64,000 nt of DNA, from contig OY821518.1 of NCBI GenBank assembly GCA_963682025.1, positions 220,892,868-220,956,867 on the forward strand. Reading direction: 5' to 3'. A model generated the notes under the pieces. The model ran no database searches. It saw only the letters and a list, made by a program, of their open reading frames with translations, and was not told the origin of the DNA. The position numbers were made by a program, and so were the translations under genes. The stretch comes from Cordilura impudica (taxonomy: Eukaryota > Arthropoda > Insecta > Diptera > Scathophagidae). Positions 35,991-46,192 of this stretch are shown here, piece after piece; the stretch's first letter is position 1, and every line of letters begins with the position of its first letter.

Positions 35991-36363
35991 AGTTGCTTTA
36001 TAATTCTCTTAAATGCATTTTTATTTTTCTTCACTCATTTTTTTTTTTTTTTTTAAAACTTTCAACTTTGAGCTCAATTTAAATGTTAGTGTTTTAAACT
36101 TTGACCGCTTTCACTCAACTTCAATTGTTTCAATACCGATCGTATACTTTTTAATGCAGACGTTCTGTATATTTTGTGGGCGGAGTTAAAACTGGTTTTT
36201 ATTATAATTTCGTATTTTAGGTTTTTTGCAATTATTTGACAATTTTCCCGTTTTAGATAATTTTAATTTTCTTTTACTTAGCAACTTCTTTTTTAATGAT
36301 AAATTTTTGTTTTAAGAAATATTCTTTAACTTTATGCACTTTTTGTTTTTAAATTTTGACATT

Positions 36364-36376
36364 GGACGAGCCCCCA
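36364..36376 (-). promoter_or_regulatory. LTR3 primer binding site, tRNA-Pro type
   Basis: On the minus strand TGGGGGCTCGTCC lies 2 nt after the 5' LTR. This matches the start of the tRNA-Pro-primed site known from murine leukaemia virus; for this lineage it is inferred. Confidence 0.7.
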
Positions 36377-36378
36377 AA

Positions 36379-36794
36379 TGTAGGGAAAATATAATAAAAC
36401 ACAGATTAGTTATTATATTTTAATATTAATTGAAATAACGATTTATTTAAATTCACTTTGTTATTTGCAATATTTTTTAAAAATTAGTTTTGAATAAAAA
36501 TGTTAATAATTATATTTAATTATTGTAAAATGTTTATAAAAATGTCTGTCCGAATCAACTTTAATTCTTCAAATTCACAACTTTTTTCCGTCCGAAGTTA
36601 GCACGACTTTACAACTTTTATAACAACTTTACAACTTGTGTTTCTTTCGATTGCTCAACAACGACTGTCCGTCTTTTTTTAAACTTCAAATATTCTTTCT
36701 ATTCCTTTCTACTCATGTCCGTCCGTGTTGCTAAATTTAGTACGTCAGTGTTGGGAAACTGTGGCAGTCCATTATTTTAGACCCTAATCCCACA
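36379..36794 (-). repeat. LTR3 5' long terminal repeat
   Basis: Partner of 31453-31868. It carries the promoter and faces left. TG...CA ends; flanked on the right by the TGTA target duplication. Confidence 0.88.
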
Positions 36795-37129
36795 TGTATG
36801 AAGAGAAAAAATATTTTTTGTTTAAAAAATTAATTTTTTTTTTAATTCATAAAAAAGTCCAAAACGGAAAAAAGTGTCAAGTCCTATTACTTTCGCGTAA
36901 AGTCACACAACTTATGAACAAAATGAGGTATAGATCATGAATACCGATGAACGCGTTTCACTTTTATTCACAATTAAGCAAAGGTATCTCATTTTGACAA
37001 GAATATTGATTTTATGTTTCAATGAATTTGGATATTATTATACATTATTTATTATTAACACGTAAAACTAAAAATATCAGGTTATCAAGTAGATACATAG
37101 ACTATAAAAATCGATGAACGCATAAATTT

Positions 37130-37960
37130 ATTTTCGTTTGTTTGCTCCCCTTACTTTCTTCCGTTGTGGTTTGCCTACTTGTTCAGAGTCTGTATCGGAA
37201 TGAGGATCTGCCTTCATCTATAAAAAATCAATTGTTTTTAATTAGGCAGATAACTTCAATTTTGTGACTTACCCTCTGAGAAAACTTCTATTGTATATTC
37301 TTTTTATTCATCTTCATTATCGAGGTCGTACGTCTTTTGGTACCTCCAATTGGAATGGCAATTGTCGTCTTCGATATCCGGTGACTTTGACATTAGGCTC
37401 CAAATTGCTGCCTTCTTTAAAAACAGGGCTAAGTTTTTCTGCTTCACGTTGAGACAAGTTTAATTCTGCAACAATATTGTCCATTTTTGCTTCTGAAATT
37501 GCAATTATTTTGTTCGATGGGCCGGCTAATGGTATTGGTTCGTAGGTGGAATCCGATTGATCGGTTATAGCAATAGAAAATAAGTTTCTCTGTCAGGACT
37601 TGGAAGTGGTGGAATTGGTATCTCATCCGAATGCGGAAGAGGTGTTTGTGCACTTTTAACAGAAATGTAAACTATTTGTTTAAGGGCTTTACGATTTACT
37701 CCATGTATTTGGTTGTCGGAATTGTGCTCTTCTGGATCAGTCCAAATCATTGGTACTCAAAAAGAAAGCGAACTGCGTTTCCCTTGGATCCACATGTTGA
37801 GAGCATTGTAGCATGTTTTACAAATTTTGTCTGGGGCCAACGAAACGCCGCAAATTATTTCGGAATCGAAATAAATTTTAAGAGCACGCTTCACTTGCTC
37901 AGTGAGGAGTGCAGTATATATGAAACAAGCTCTTTTGCCCCAACGTAATAAAATAAATTG
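37130..37960 (-). pseudogene. Short zinc-finger gene of transposon B
   Basis: Related to the N-terminal half of the transposon X protein. Read in order: RALKIYFDSEIICG, LAPDKICKTCYNALNMW (Cys-x2-Cys), a TGA (about 37760), VPMIWTDPEEHNSDN where relatives have the DCYFC box, then PLPHSDEIPIPPLPSP. After a frameshift comes DNIVAELNLSQREAEKLSPV (37480-37420), matching the DLxLSKxxAE block of X. A GT...AG intron of about 70 nt (GGTAAGTC to TTTATAG, about 37205-37276) leads to a last short exon with a basic tail (KPQRKKVRGANKRK). The catalytic-region blocks of X (YLCEW, NFLGNH, HSHLDFFP) are absent. The presence of its own intron and basic tail hints at a stable short form, but stop and frameshift show it is dead. 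Confidence 0.58.
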
Positions 37961-38884
37961 AGGTTTTCTGCATTTATTTCGATTTTATACTTATATTACT
38001 TTTTCCTCACTATTAGAAAACCATACCTTTTGCGTTCGTAGACACTTGTTGAATGATATAAAACGACAATGAACACCTATATATAAACGTATTTTGCCAT
38101 ATTTAACTGACAGGTACTTATGAATGGACGCATCAGTTAAGGGAGTATATTTACCTGATTGAGCCTTCTAAAACCAGGGCTCATACAAATTCGTTTCAAA
38201 TTTTTATAACTTTCAAAATAATGAGTACTCATAAATATGAGTGGAATTTCTGTAAAAAAAATAATCCCTAACAGGTAGGCAACGGAAAATGCACATCAGT
38301 AAAAAAGTGCACTTTTATTTTCTCCCTTTAATTGTCTGTCTTCAGCGTCTGCGCACATTTATGACCGTTTTTTAGTTTTCTACCGCAATCATAAAAATGA
38401 ACCTTTTGTTTATTACTTTTTTAATTCTGAGAATCATAAAAAGTCATAAACGTTTTTTCCAATGAGAAGCCTTTACTTCAAAATGAGATAGATATCTTTA
38501 CTTAATTGTGAATAAAAGCGAAACGCGTACATCTGTTTTCATGATCCATGCCTCATTTTTGCACCGGTAATATTACTTTGGGCCAAAGTAATAAGACTTA
38601 ACACTTTTTCCCATTTTGGATTTTGCATGATATTTATAAATACAAAATTTTAATTTTCTGGGCAAAATATTATTTTTTTCTTCATAAATTTATTAATAAC
38701 TGCGAAACTCTTGATTGTGTTGAGAAATGATATAAAAGTAGATTAAAGTTGTTGTAATTCTTAATTTTTCTAAATTTGTTTCAGCGAAAGAAAAGATCCC
38801 AAAACGTGACAAATTCCCCTATATCGATATATCTCGATTCCTAGATGTGACCCATTGAAATGCCCGATTTTGGCTATCGTACTG

Positions 38885-39822
38885 TGTAATTAAAGGACTT
38901 AAAAATTTCAAAAGATTAAATTTCTCAAAAAAATACTCTTACACTGATTCTACGATGCACACTGAATCGTTTGATATACAAAAACCGATATTGGAATATG
39001 TGTCAATAATAAAATATATGTCAATTAAAATTCGAGAACCGGAGTATATCGAATATTTTAAAGTTTATGTGATAAAATTATGAGCTATGTATACCTTAAA
39101 TTCAATTTTTTTTTTCAATGAAATTTATATATAGAAAAAGTATTTTAGATGTTTTTTCAGCATCACCTAATTAAAAGTAATATTTTTTTCATTAGAAAAT
39201 GACACGAAAATAGTTACGTTCATTTGAGTTCCATTTTTTACGGGCTCCATTTCTATTATTTTCTTTAAAAAAATATATATAATTTTTTTTAATAAGTGAC
39301 CCTTTCCAAAACAATTATATTTCTTAATGAAGATCCCCTACGAAAGTTAGTTATGTTAAAAAGGTACATTTTAAAAAGCTTCCTTTTCTTAAAAAATTAC
39401 CTTTTCAAAAAAATTTTTTTTTCATTTAAAAGTACATTTTCATAAAAAGTACCTTTTCTTGAAAAGTACCGGTCCCAAAAAAGTTATTTTCTTATAAATT
39501 ACCCTTTTCTAAAAACTTAATTTTATTAGCAACGTTAATTTTCTTAAGAAATTACCGTTTCCGAACGGACTACATACTCTTAAGAAGTAACTATTTTTCA
39601 AAAGTACATCTTCATGAAATATAATACCTTTCTGAAAAATATTTTGATATAAACTGATAAGAAATAACATTCTTCAAAATTTGCAGTTTAAAGCGGGGCA
39701 TAAAATGATTCATCAGTTAAAATATTTTTAGCATTTATCTACGTTTAAACTTAGTAACAAGCAACGTTTGCTCCATTTCATGTGGTAGGTAAAATAGTAA
39801 AAGACACCATACAAAAGATGTA
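38885..39822. other. AT-rich stretch with minisatellite and half of repeat R
   Basis: No gene. It contains the degenerate minisatellite at 39355-39625 and, at about 39725-39826, the left half of a repeat R copy. Confidence 0.5.
39355..39625. repeat. Degenerate A/T-rich minisatellite, third locus
   Basis: Units of 20-25 bp built from AAAAGTACATTTT or AAATTACCTTTTC words, for example near 39363, 39404, 39430, 39455 and 39493. It is the clearest of the three loci. Confidence 0.6.
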
Positions 39823-39826
39823 TATA

Positions 39827-40066
39827 AGTTAAGGTATGTCTCATATACTGTGAAAGACATACCGACAATTATGGTAAACAGTCCGTCCGTTATGGTTAAA
39901 TCATCTAAAGTGTTATCATTCATTAACCATTTACTTATTTTCTAAGTGCAAAGAAAACAATTATGTTACCACCCAGCTTGACGAATATTTTATTTCGTCA
40001 TTTATTTTATGAATGTTTTGCCCGAATCAAATTACTCACAACGGGCACGAGTATGTCGCAATATCT
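39827..40066 (+). repeat. LTR1 5' LTR, left piece
   Basis: Identical in register to 53536-53775 of the 3' LTR and interrupted at ...GCAATATCT by LTR2. The last four bases ATCT (40063-40066) are repeated at 46193-46196. Confidence 0.9.
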
Positions 40067-40619
40067 TGTAACAACGCAAATTGCGTTGCACATAAAAGCC
40101 ACCAACCAACAGCCATTAAATACCCACCGTACCGCAACACCACATCAAACGAGAACAATACCTACGTCACAGCACTAATAAATACACATTCAACTAAACA
40201 TCAATAGAACCAAGCCACTCATCATTTCTCACTAAATAAATACACATTCAACCAAACATGAACAACAAACCAGTCTTCATACGAATTAATACATACACAT
40301 TCAACTAAACATGAACAAAATAGACTACAACAGTAAGGTATACACATTCAACCAAACATGAACAAAAACCCAGCACCTATATAAATTAATACACATTCAA
40401 CTAAACATGAACAAAATAAGCCTTCTAAAAATAGCTTTCAAAGTAGCTAAAGCAAATGGTATTTTTAATTCTCACTCAGTTTATAAACTTATTTACATAA
40501 GAAGGCGAAGTTGGTCTGAGAATGGCAATTGATTTTTCGGCGCTAAAGCTGAACGGTATATCTTACTAAAAGATATTTCCAACCTTTTAAAGACGATCGG
40601 TACCGGTTGTCATCCATAT

Positions 40620-41080
40620 TAATCCAGCGGCTTAACGGCTGACTGCTCCCGATAATCCAGCGGCTTAACGGCTGACTGCTCCCGATAATCCAGCGGCTTC
40701 ACGGCTGACTGCTCCCGATAATCCAGCGGCTTAACGGCTGACTGCTCCCGATAATCCAGCGGCTAAACGGCTGACTGCTCCCGATAATCCAGCGGCTTAA
40801 CGGCTGACTGCTCCCGATAATCCAGCGGCTTCACGGCTGACTGCTCCCGATAATCCAGCGGCTTAACGGCTGACTGCTCCCGATAATCCAGCGGCTTAAC
40901 GGCTGACTGCTCCCGATAATCCAGCGGCTTCACGGCTGACTGCTCCCGATAATCCAGCGGCTTAACGGCTGACTGCTCCCGATAATCCAGCGGCTTAACG
41001 GCTGACTGCTCCCAATAATCCAGCGGCTTCACGGCTGACTGCTCCCGATAATCCAGCGGCTTAACGGCTGACTGCTCTCA
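40620..41080 (+). repeat. 33-bp tandem array in LTR2 5' LTR
   Basis: About 14 units of TAATCCAGCGGCTTAACGGC followed by TGACTGCTCCCGA. Units differ mainly at one site (CTTAACGG, CTTCACGG or CTAAACGG). Because 33 is a multiple of three, both strands show artificial open frames. Repeated identically at 44460-44920. Confidence 0.92.
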
Positions 41081-41239
41081 AATCCAGCGGCCTGTGCTGA
41101 CTGCTCCCGACTAACCCCGCTCTTATCATTACAGGTGGCCAAGACACAGCGCAGCTCACGACAGCAACTCTAGTCGCACTACCGCCTTCTGCAGGCTGCT
41201 GACGCTCTCCCGACCGGTCGCGCCATCGACTACCTGTAT

Positions 41240-42170
41240 GCCCGAGCCACGCCACCTACTGTGCCGCCACCTGTCTGCCAGTGTCAACACAACACCGAAA
41301 TCATCAAGCGGCGCATCTAAGCCATCTACTGTGCCGCCATCTGCCTGCTAGCATAGTCGTGCCAGGCCACCTACTGTGCCGCCATCTGTCGACCAGTATC
41401 ACCGCACTCCTGATATCATCAGCCGGCACATCCACGCCACCCACGGTGCCGCCATCTGCCTGCCTGTGTCATCGCACTGTCAGTACCATCAGCCGGCGCA
41501 CCAAAGCCACCTACTGTGCCGCCATCTGTCGACCAGTATCACCGCACTCCTGATATCATCAGCCGGCACATCCACGGTGCTGCCATCTGCCTGCCAGTGT
41601 CGCCGCACTACCAACACCATCAGCCGGCGCACCAAAGCCAGCTACTGTGCCGCCATCTGTCTGCCAGTAGCAACGCAACGCCGAAATCATCAATCGGCGC
41701 ATCTAAGCCATCCGCTGTGCCGCCATTTGCCTGCTAGCATAGTCGTGCCAGGCCACCTACTGTACCGCCATCTGTCGACCAGTACCACCGCACTCCTGCT
41801 ACCATCAGTCGGCACATCCACGCCACCCACGGTGCCGCCATCTGTCTGCCAGTAACAACGCAGCGCCGAAATCAGCAATCGGCGCATCCTAGCCATCATA
41901 CGACCGATCACGCCGCCACCTGTTGGCCAGTAGTCGCATCGCCCGTCGACCGACGCACTCCAGCATACCACTACGCTGCCATCCGTCAGCCAGTAGTCGT
42001 AGCGCCTGTCACGCGACGAACCCGAGTCAACCACTACGCCATCACCTGCCGGCCAGTAATCGCGCCACCTGTCAACCGAGTCAACCACTGCACCGCCATC
42101 TGTCGACCAGTATACTCGAGTCACCACTGGCTAGCATAGCCGACCTCCCGATAATACGAAAGCAGAACTG
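41240..42170 (+). repeat. Degenerate array of about 46-70 bp units in LTR2
   Basis: The word GCCGCCATCTG recurs at intervals of roughly 68, 47, 69, 69, 61, 70, 70, 46 and 69 bp between about 41265 and 41913, followed by related but looser units. Connecting text is CACCGCACTCC, ATCATCAGCCGGC and similar. Copied in the other LTR at 45080-46010. Confidence 0.75.
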
Positions 42171-42353
42171 TTGTCAGTCGCGTCTTCATACGTATATAGA
42201 TACATATAATCATATATACATAATTAGCACTTAAATAAACTACTTTGTAACTAAAAGGTTTATAGTGTTTTATTGCATAAGGTTTGAGGGTCCTTAGGCT
42301 GACCCTGGAGACGACTGAACTACCTCAGCCGTCGATCAAAATCCTTGTTATAA

Positions 42354-43898
42354 ATGGCGCCCGAGCAGGGACCCAATTCGAAAACGGAATGCGGAAAATC
42401 CGAAAAAACCGCCAACGAGATCGAATTGGGTGCAAGACAACCTGACAACACCCCAGAGTTCTCAACCAACAATCACCTAACTACTGACACACACGAAAAG
42501 GCAAATACCGCTCCAGTTCCGCCACGAGACACTAACGCTCCACCCGAGGTGGAAATCCAACGAAGGTCCGAAATTTCACCCAGCGAAATCATGGCTATCA
42601 TTCAACGCTGGGACCTCAGGTATGGTGGCAATGATACCGAATTGGTGGATTTCCTCGAAAGGTTCGAGGAACTAGCGGAGTGCTACCAGATCGCACTGGA
42701 TAGACTGCTGCCATCTCTTTTGGGGGTCCTTAATGGCAACGCCCTCAAATGGTACCGGATTAAACGGTGCCACATAACGTCATGGGCCGAATTCAAAAGT
42801 GAGGCAGAAAAATTCTTTTTGCCGAGACGGCACCTAGCGCACCTCGAGCAAGCTTTTTATAACCGAAAGCAGACCAACCGCGAGAGGGCAAAAGATTTTA
42901 TCTTGAGCTTGCTGACACTCGCTCGCCAACATCCGCAACTGCGATCTTTAAACCACCTCGACCGAATCTATGATGGGCTTCGTACCGAGTACCGACACTA
43001 CGTGCGGCGTAACGATTTTACCACCCTCGACGAACTAATGGCAATGACCGACGAGTTCGAGTCTCTGCGGGCAGAAGAGCGACCACAGACTGCACACATG
43101 GTCACCGGTGGTCAGTACAACCGCTCAAACCAATGCTGGCGATGCAAGGCAACAGGCCATACACGATGGGACTGCCGTAACCCTGGCAGAATTTTTTGTT
43201 CATATTGTGGTCGTGACGGTACACTATCCCGAGACTGTCATTGTCGGGAATGGCAAACACGACCACGGCGACCACGTCATGAACGATTAATGGTAATAAG
43301 GCGCCCGATTTCATACCGACCCTCAGCCAAAGCTGCCACCAGACAAGCAATAACTGAATCCCGCACTCCTGCTATCGCCAACGCCATTAGACCAATACCT
43401 GCGAGGCCGACTTCCCACCCGCGAGTAACTTCGTCTCAGGAAGTTGACTTCACCCACGCAAAGGCGGCAAAACAATCTCTGACGCCGGCAACAACATACG
43501 AGTCGCCACCACCAAACCCACCACCCACCCCAGCACCACCTCCGCAACCAGTAGTCAAGATGCAACATCTGCACGGCCAACCTGATTCCCACTACCCAAC
43601 TGCACACTCAGTTAAAGGGATCCAAGCCAAGAAACCGGAGCGGCACGTAAAACGCCGAAACTTTTTAATTAAACCACCACCACCACCTATTCCCTATCCA
43701 GCACCTATCTCAACGCCACAACCGAAGTTATGCCATAGAGACTACACGATCAACCTGATCCCTACCAGCCCTTCACCACAATCATCGACTCCAGCTCCGA
43801 CACCAGCACGATCACCGTCACCACACCGCATAGTACACAAACCGCAAAAACCAACTACAGCAGCATCGTCACTGACGGAGCATCGCTCCCCGAAGTAG
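42354..43898 (+). CDS. LTR2 Gag polyprotein
   Basis: 514 codons. The ATG at 42354 overlaps the primer binding site, so the protein starts with residues encoded by the PBS (MAPEQGP). Residues 75-240 match insect gypsy-group capsid sequence: EIMAIIQRWDLRYGG, FLERFEELAECY, GNALKWYRIKRC, FLPRRHLAHLEQAF, YDGLRTEYRHYVRR. A normal zinc knuckle CWRCKATGHTRWDC (about residue 263) is followed by a second, CSYCGRDGTLSRDC, in which His is replaced by Thr. The remaining 220 residues are Pro/Ser/Thr-rich and basic. The stop TAG (43896-43898) is at the start of the polypurine tract. It would form particles and bind RNA; enzymes would come from elsewhere. No frame damage, consistent with selection or youth. 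Confidence 0.9.
   Translation: MAPEQGPNSKTECGKSEKTANEIELGARQPDNTPEFSTNNHLTTDTHEKANTAPVPPRDTNAPPEVEIQRRSEISPSEIMAIIQRWDLRYGGNDTELVDFLERFEELAECYQIALDRLLPSLLGVLNGNALKWYRIKRCHITSWAEFKSEAEKFFLPRRHLAHLEQAFYNRKQTNRERAKDFILSLLTLARQHPQLRSLNHLDRIYDGLRTEYRHYVRRNDFTTLDELMAMTDEFESLRAEERPQTAHMVTGGQYNRSNQCWRCKATGHTRWDCRNPGRIFCSYCGRDGTLSRDCHCREWQTRPRRPRHERLMVIRRPISYRPSAKAATRQAITESRTPAIANAIRPIPARPTSHPRVTSSQEVDFTHAKAAKQSLTPATTYESPPPNPPPTPAPPPQPVVKMQHLHGQPDSHYPTAHSVKGIQAKKPERHVKRRNFLIKPPPPPIPYPAPISTPQPKLCHRDYTINLIPTSPSPQSSTPAPTPARSPSPHRIVHKPQKPTTAASSLTEHRSPK
42355..42372 (+). promoter_or_regulatory. LTR2 primer binding site
   Basis: TGGCGCCCGAGCAGGGAC two bases after the LTR end. TGGCGCCC fits the 3' end of a tRNA-Lys-type primer (inference). 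The gag start codon AUG uses its first two bases. Confidence 0.8.
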
Positions 43899-43906
43899 GG
43901 GGGGGA
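43896..43906 (+). promoter_or_regulatory. LTR2 polypurine tract
   Basis: TAGGGGGGGGA directly before the 3' LTR start TGTAAC. The gag stop codon is its first three bases. Confidence 0.8.
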
Positions 43907-46192
43907 TGTAACAACGCAAATTGCGTTGCACATAAAAGCCACCAACCAACAGCCATTAAATACCCACCGTACCGCAACACCACATCAAACGAGAACAATA
44001 CCTACGTCACAGCACTAATAAATACACATTCAACTAAACATCAATAGAACCAAGCCACTCATCATTTCTCACTAAATAAATACACATTCAACCAAACATG
44101 AACAACAAACCAGTCTTCATACGAATTAATACATACACATTCAACTAAACATGAACAAAATAGACTACAACAGTAAGGTATACACATTCAACCAAACATG
44201 AACAAAAACCCAGCACCTATATAAATTAATACACATTCAACTAAACATGAACAAAATAAGCCTTCTAAAAATAGCTTTCAAAGTAGCTAAAGCAAATGGT
44301 ATTTTTAATTCTCACTCAGTTTATAAACTTATTTACATAAGAAGGCGAAGTTGGTCTGAGAATGGCAATTGATTTTTCGGCGCTAAAGCTGAACGGTATA
44401 TCTTACTAAAAGATATTTCCAACCTTTTAAAGACGATCGGTACCGGTTGTCATCCATATTAATCCAGCGGCTTAACGGCTGACTGCTCCCGATAATCCAG
44501 CGGCTTAACGGCTGACTGCTCCCGATAATCCAGCGGCTTCACGGCTGACTGCTCCCGATAATCCAGCGGCTTAACGGCTGACTGCTCCCGATAATCCAGC
44601 GGCTAAACGGCTGACTGCTCCCGATAATCCAGCGGCTTAACGGCTGACTGCTCCCGATAATCCAGCGGCTTCACGGCTGACTGCTCCCGATAATCCAGCG
44701 GCTTAACGGCTGACTGCTCCCGATAATCCAGCGGCTTAACGGCTGACTGCTCCCGATAATCCAGCGGCTTCACGGCTGACTGCTCCCGATAATCCAGCGG
44801 CTTAACGGCTGACTGCTCCCGATAATCCAGCGGCTTAACGGCTGACTGCTCCCAATAATCCAGCGGCTTCACGGCTGACTGCTCCCGATAATCCAGCGGC
44901 TTAACGGCTGACTGCTCTCAAATCCAGCGGCCTGTGCTGACTGCTCCCGACTAACCCCGCTCTTATCATTACAGGTGGCCAAGACACAGCGCAGCTCACG
45001 ACAGCAACTCTAGTCGCACTACCGCCTTCTGCAGGCTGCTGACGCTCTCCCGACCGGTCGCGCCATCGACTACCTGTATGCCCGAGCCACGCCACCTACT
45101 GTGCCGCCACCTGTCTGCCAGTGTCAACACAACACCGAAATCATCAAGCGGCGCATCTAAGCCATCTACTGTGCCGCCATCTGCCTGCTAGCATAGTCGT
45201 GCCAGGCCACCTACTGTGCCGCCATCTGTCGACCAGTATCACCGCACTCCTGATATCATCAGCCGGCACATCCACGCCACCCACGGTGCCGCCATCTGCC
45301 TGCCTGTGTCATCGCACTGTCAGTACCATCAGCCGGCGCACCAAAGCCACCTACTGTGCCGCCATCTGTCGACCAGTATCACCGCACTCCTGATATCATC
45401 AGCCGGCACATCCACGGTGCTGCCATCTGCCTGCCAGTGTCGCCGCACTACCAACACCATCAGCCGGCGCACCAAAGCCAGCTACTGTGCCGCCATCTGT
45501 CTGCCAGTAGCAACGCAACGCCGAAATCATCAATCGGCGCATCTAAGCCATCCGCTGTGCCGCCATTTGCCTGCTAGCATAGTCGTGCCAGGCCACCTAC
45601 TGTACCGCCATCTGTCGACCAGTACCACCGCACTCCTGCTACCATCAGTCGGCACATCCACGCCACCCACGGTGCCGCCATCTGTCTGCCAGTAACAACG
45701 CAGCGCCGAAATCAGCAATCGGCGCATCCTAGCCATCATACGACCGATCACGCCGCCACCTGTTGGCCAGTAGTCGCATCGCCCGTCGACCGACGCACTC
45801 CAGCATACCACTACGCTGCCATCCGTCAGCCAGTAGTCGTAGCGCCTGTCACGCGACGAACCCGAGTCAACCACTACGCCATCACCTGCCGGCCAGTAAT
45901 CGCGCCACCTGTCAACCGAGTCAACCACTGCACCGCCATCTGTCGACCAGTATACTCGAGTCACCACTGGCTAGCATAGCCGACCTCCCGATAATACGAA
46001 AGCAGAACTGTTGTCAGTCGCGTCTTCATACGTATATAGATACATATAATCATATATACATAATTAGCACTTAAATAAACTACTTTGTAACTAAAAGGTT
46101 TATAGTGTTTTATTGCATAAGGTTTGAGGGTCCTTAGGCTGACCCTGGAGACGACTGAACTACCTCAGCCGTCGATCAAAATCCTTGTTATA
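43907..46192 (+). repeat. LTR2 3' long terminal repeat
   Basis: Same length and content as 40067-42352, with no mismatch noticed. It is followed by the ATCT target duplication and the rest of the LTR1 5' LTR. Confidence 0.9.

Larger units (their letters stand above)
31453..36794 (-). mobile_element. LTR3: gypsy-type LTR retrotransposon
   Basis: LTRs of 416 bp (31453-31868 and 36379-36794), bounded TG...CA, with at least two base differences seen between them, so the insertion is recent. Target duplication TGTA (31449-31452 and 36795-36798). Internal region 4510 bp: gag-protease, reverse transcriptase, RNase H, integrase, in Ty3/gypsy order; no env. The host sequence is the left TIR of transposon B, shown by the intact right TIR. 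Confidence 0.88.
31225..38884 (-). mobile_element. Transposon B: long-TIR DNA transposon carrying LTR3
   Basis: Inverted repeats of about 400 bp: left 31225-31452 continued at 36799-36997, right 38478-38884. They share GGGGAATTTGTCACGTTTTG and TTTCGCTTTTATTCACAATT-like blocks. Ends are CACGTGCCCGG and, reversed, CAGTACGATAG; TGTA flanks both sides (31221-31224 and 38885-38888). The left repeat is split by an LTR retrotransposon. Without that insert B is about 2.3 kb and contains one short gene related to the N-terminal part of the transposon X protein, so B is probably a non-autonomous relative. Confidence 0.65.
40067..42352 (+). repeat. LTR2 5' long terminal repeat
   Basis: Order inside: a palindrome CAACGCAAATTGCGTTG at the left end; five spaced copies of a TACACATTCAACTAAACATG-like word (about 40186-40408); the 33-bp tandem array; a degenerate 70-bp array; and an AATAAA at 42234-42239 about 115 bp before the LTR end, a candidate polyadenylation signal. 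No promoter is assigned. Confidence 0.9.
40067..46192 (+). mobile_element. LTR2: gag-only LTR retrotransposon with 2.3 kb LTRs
   Basis: Two LTRs of 2286 bp (40067-42352 and 43907-46192), exactly 3840 bp apart and with no difference found where I compared them; even the spurious open frames are identical. They begin TGTAACAAC and end TTGTTATA. The target duplication is ATCT. Internal DNA is 1554 bp with a primer binding site, one gag ORF and a polypurine tract; there is no protease, RT or integrase. GC content is well above the surroundings. Long LTRs recall the Ulysses/Osvaldo type gypsy elements of Drosophila (inference). It must use enzymes of another element. Confidence 0.9.

Noticed and set aside
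40763..41032. 89-codon VKPLDYREQSA repeat protein, and its copy at 44603-44872
   Set aside because: Product of a 33-bp tandem array in an LTR; length divisible by three makes every frame look open. The same applies to the frames over 41240-42230.
40620..41080. CRISPR-like regular repeats
   Set aside because: Units are contiguous with no unique spacers, and the genome is eukaryotic.
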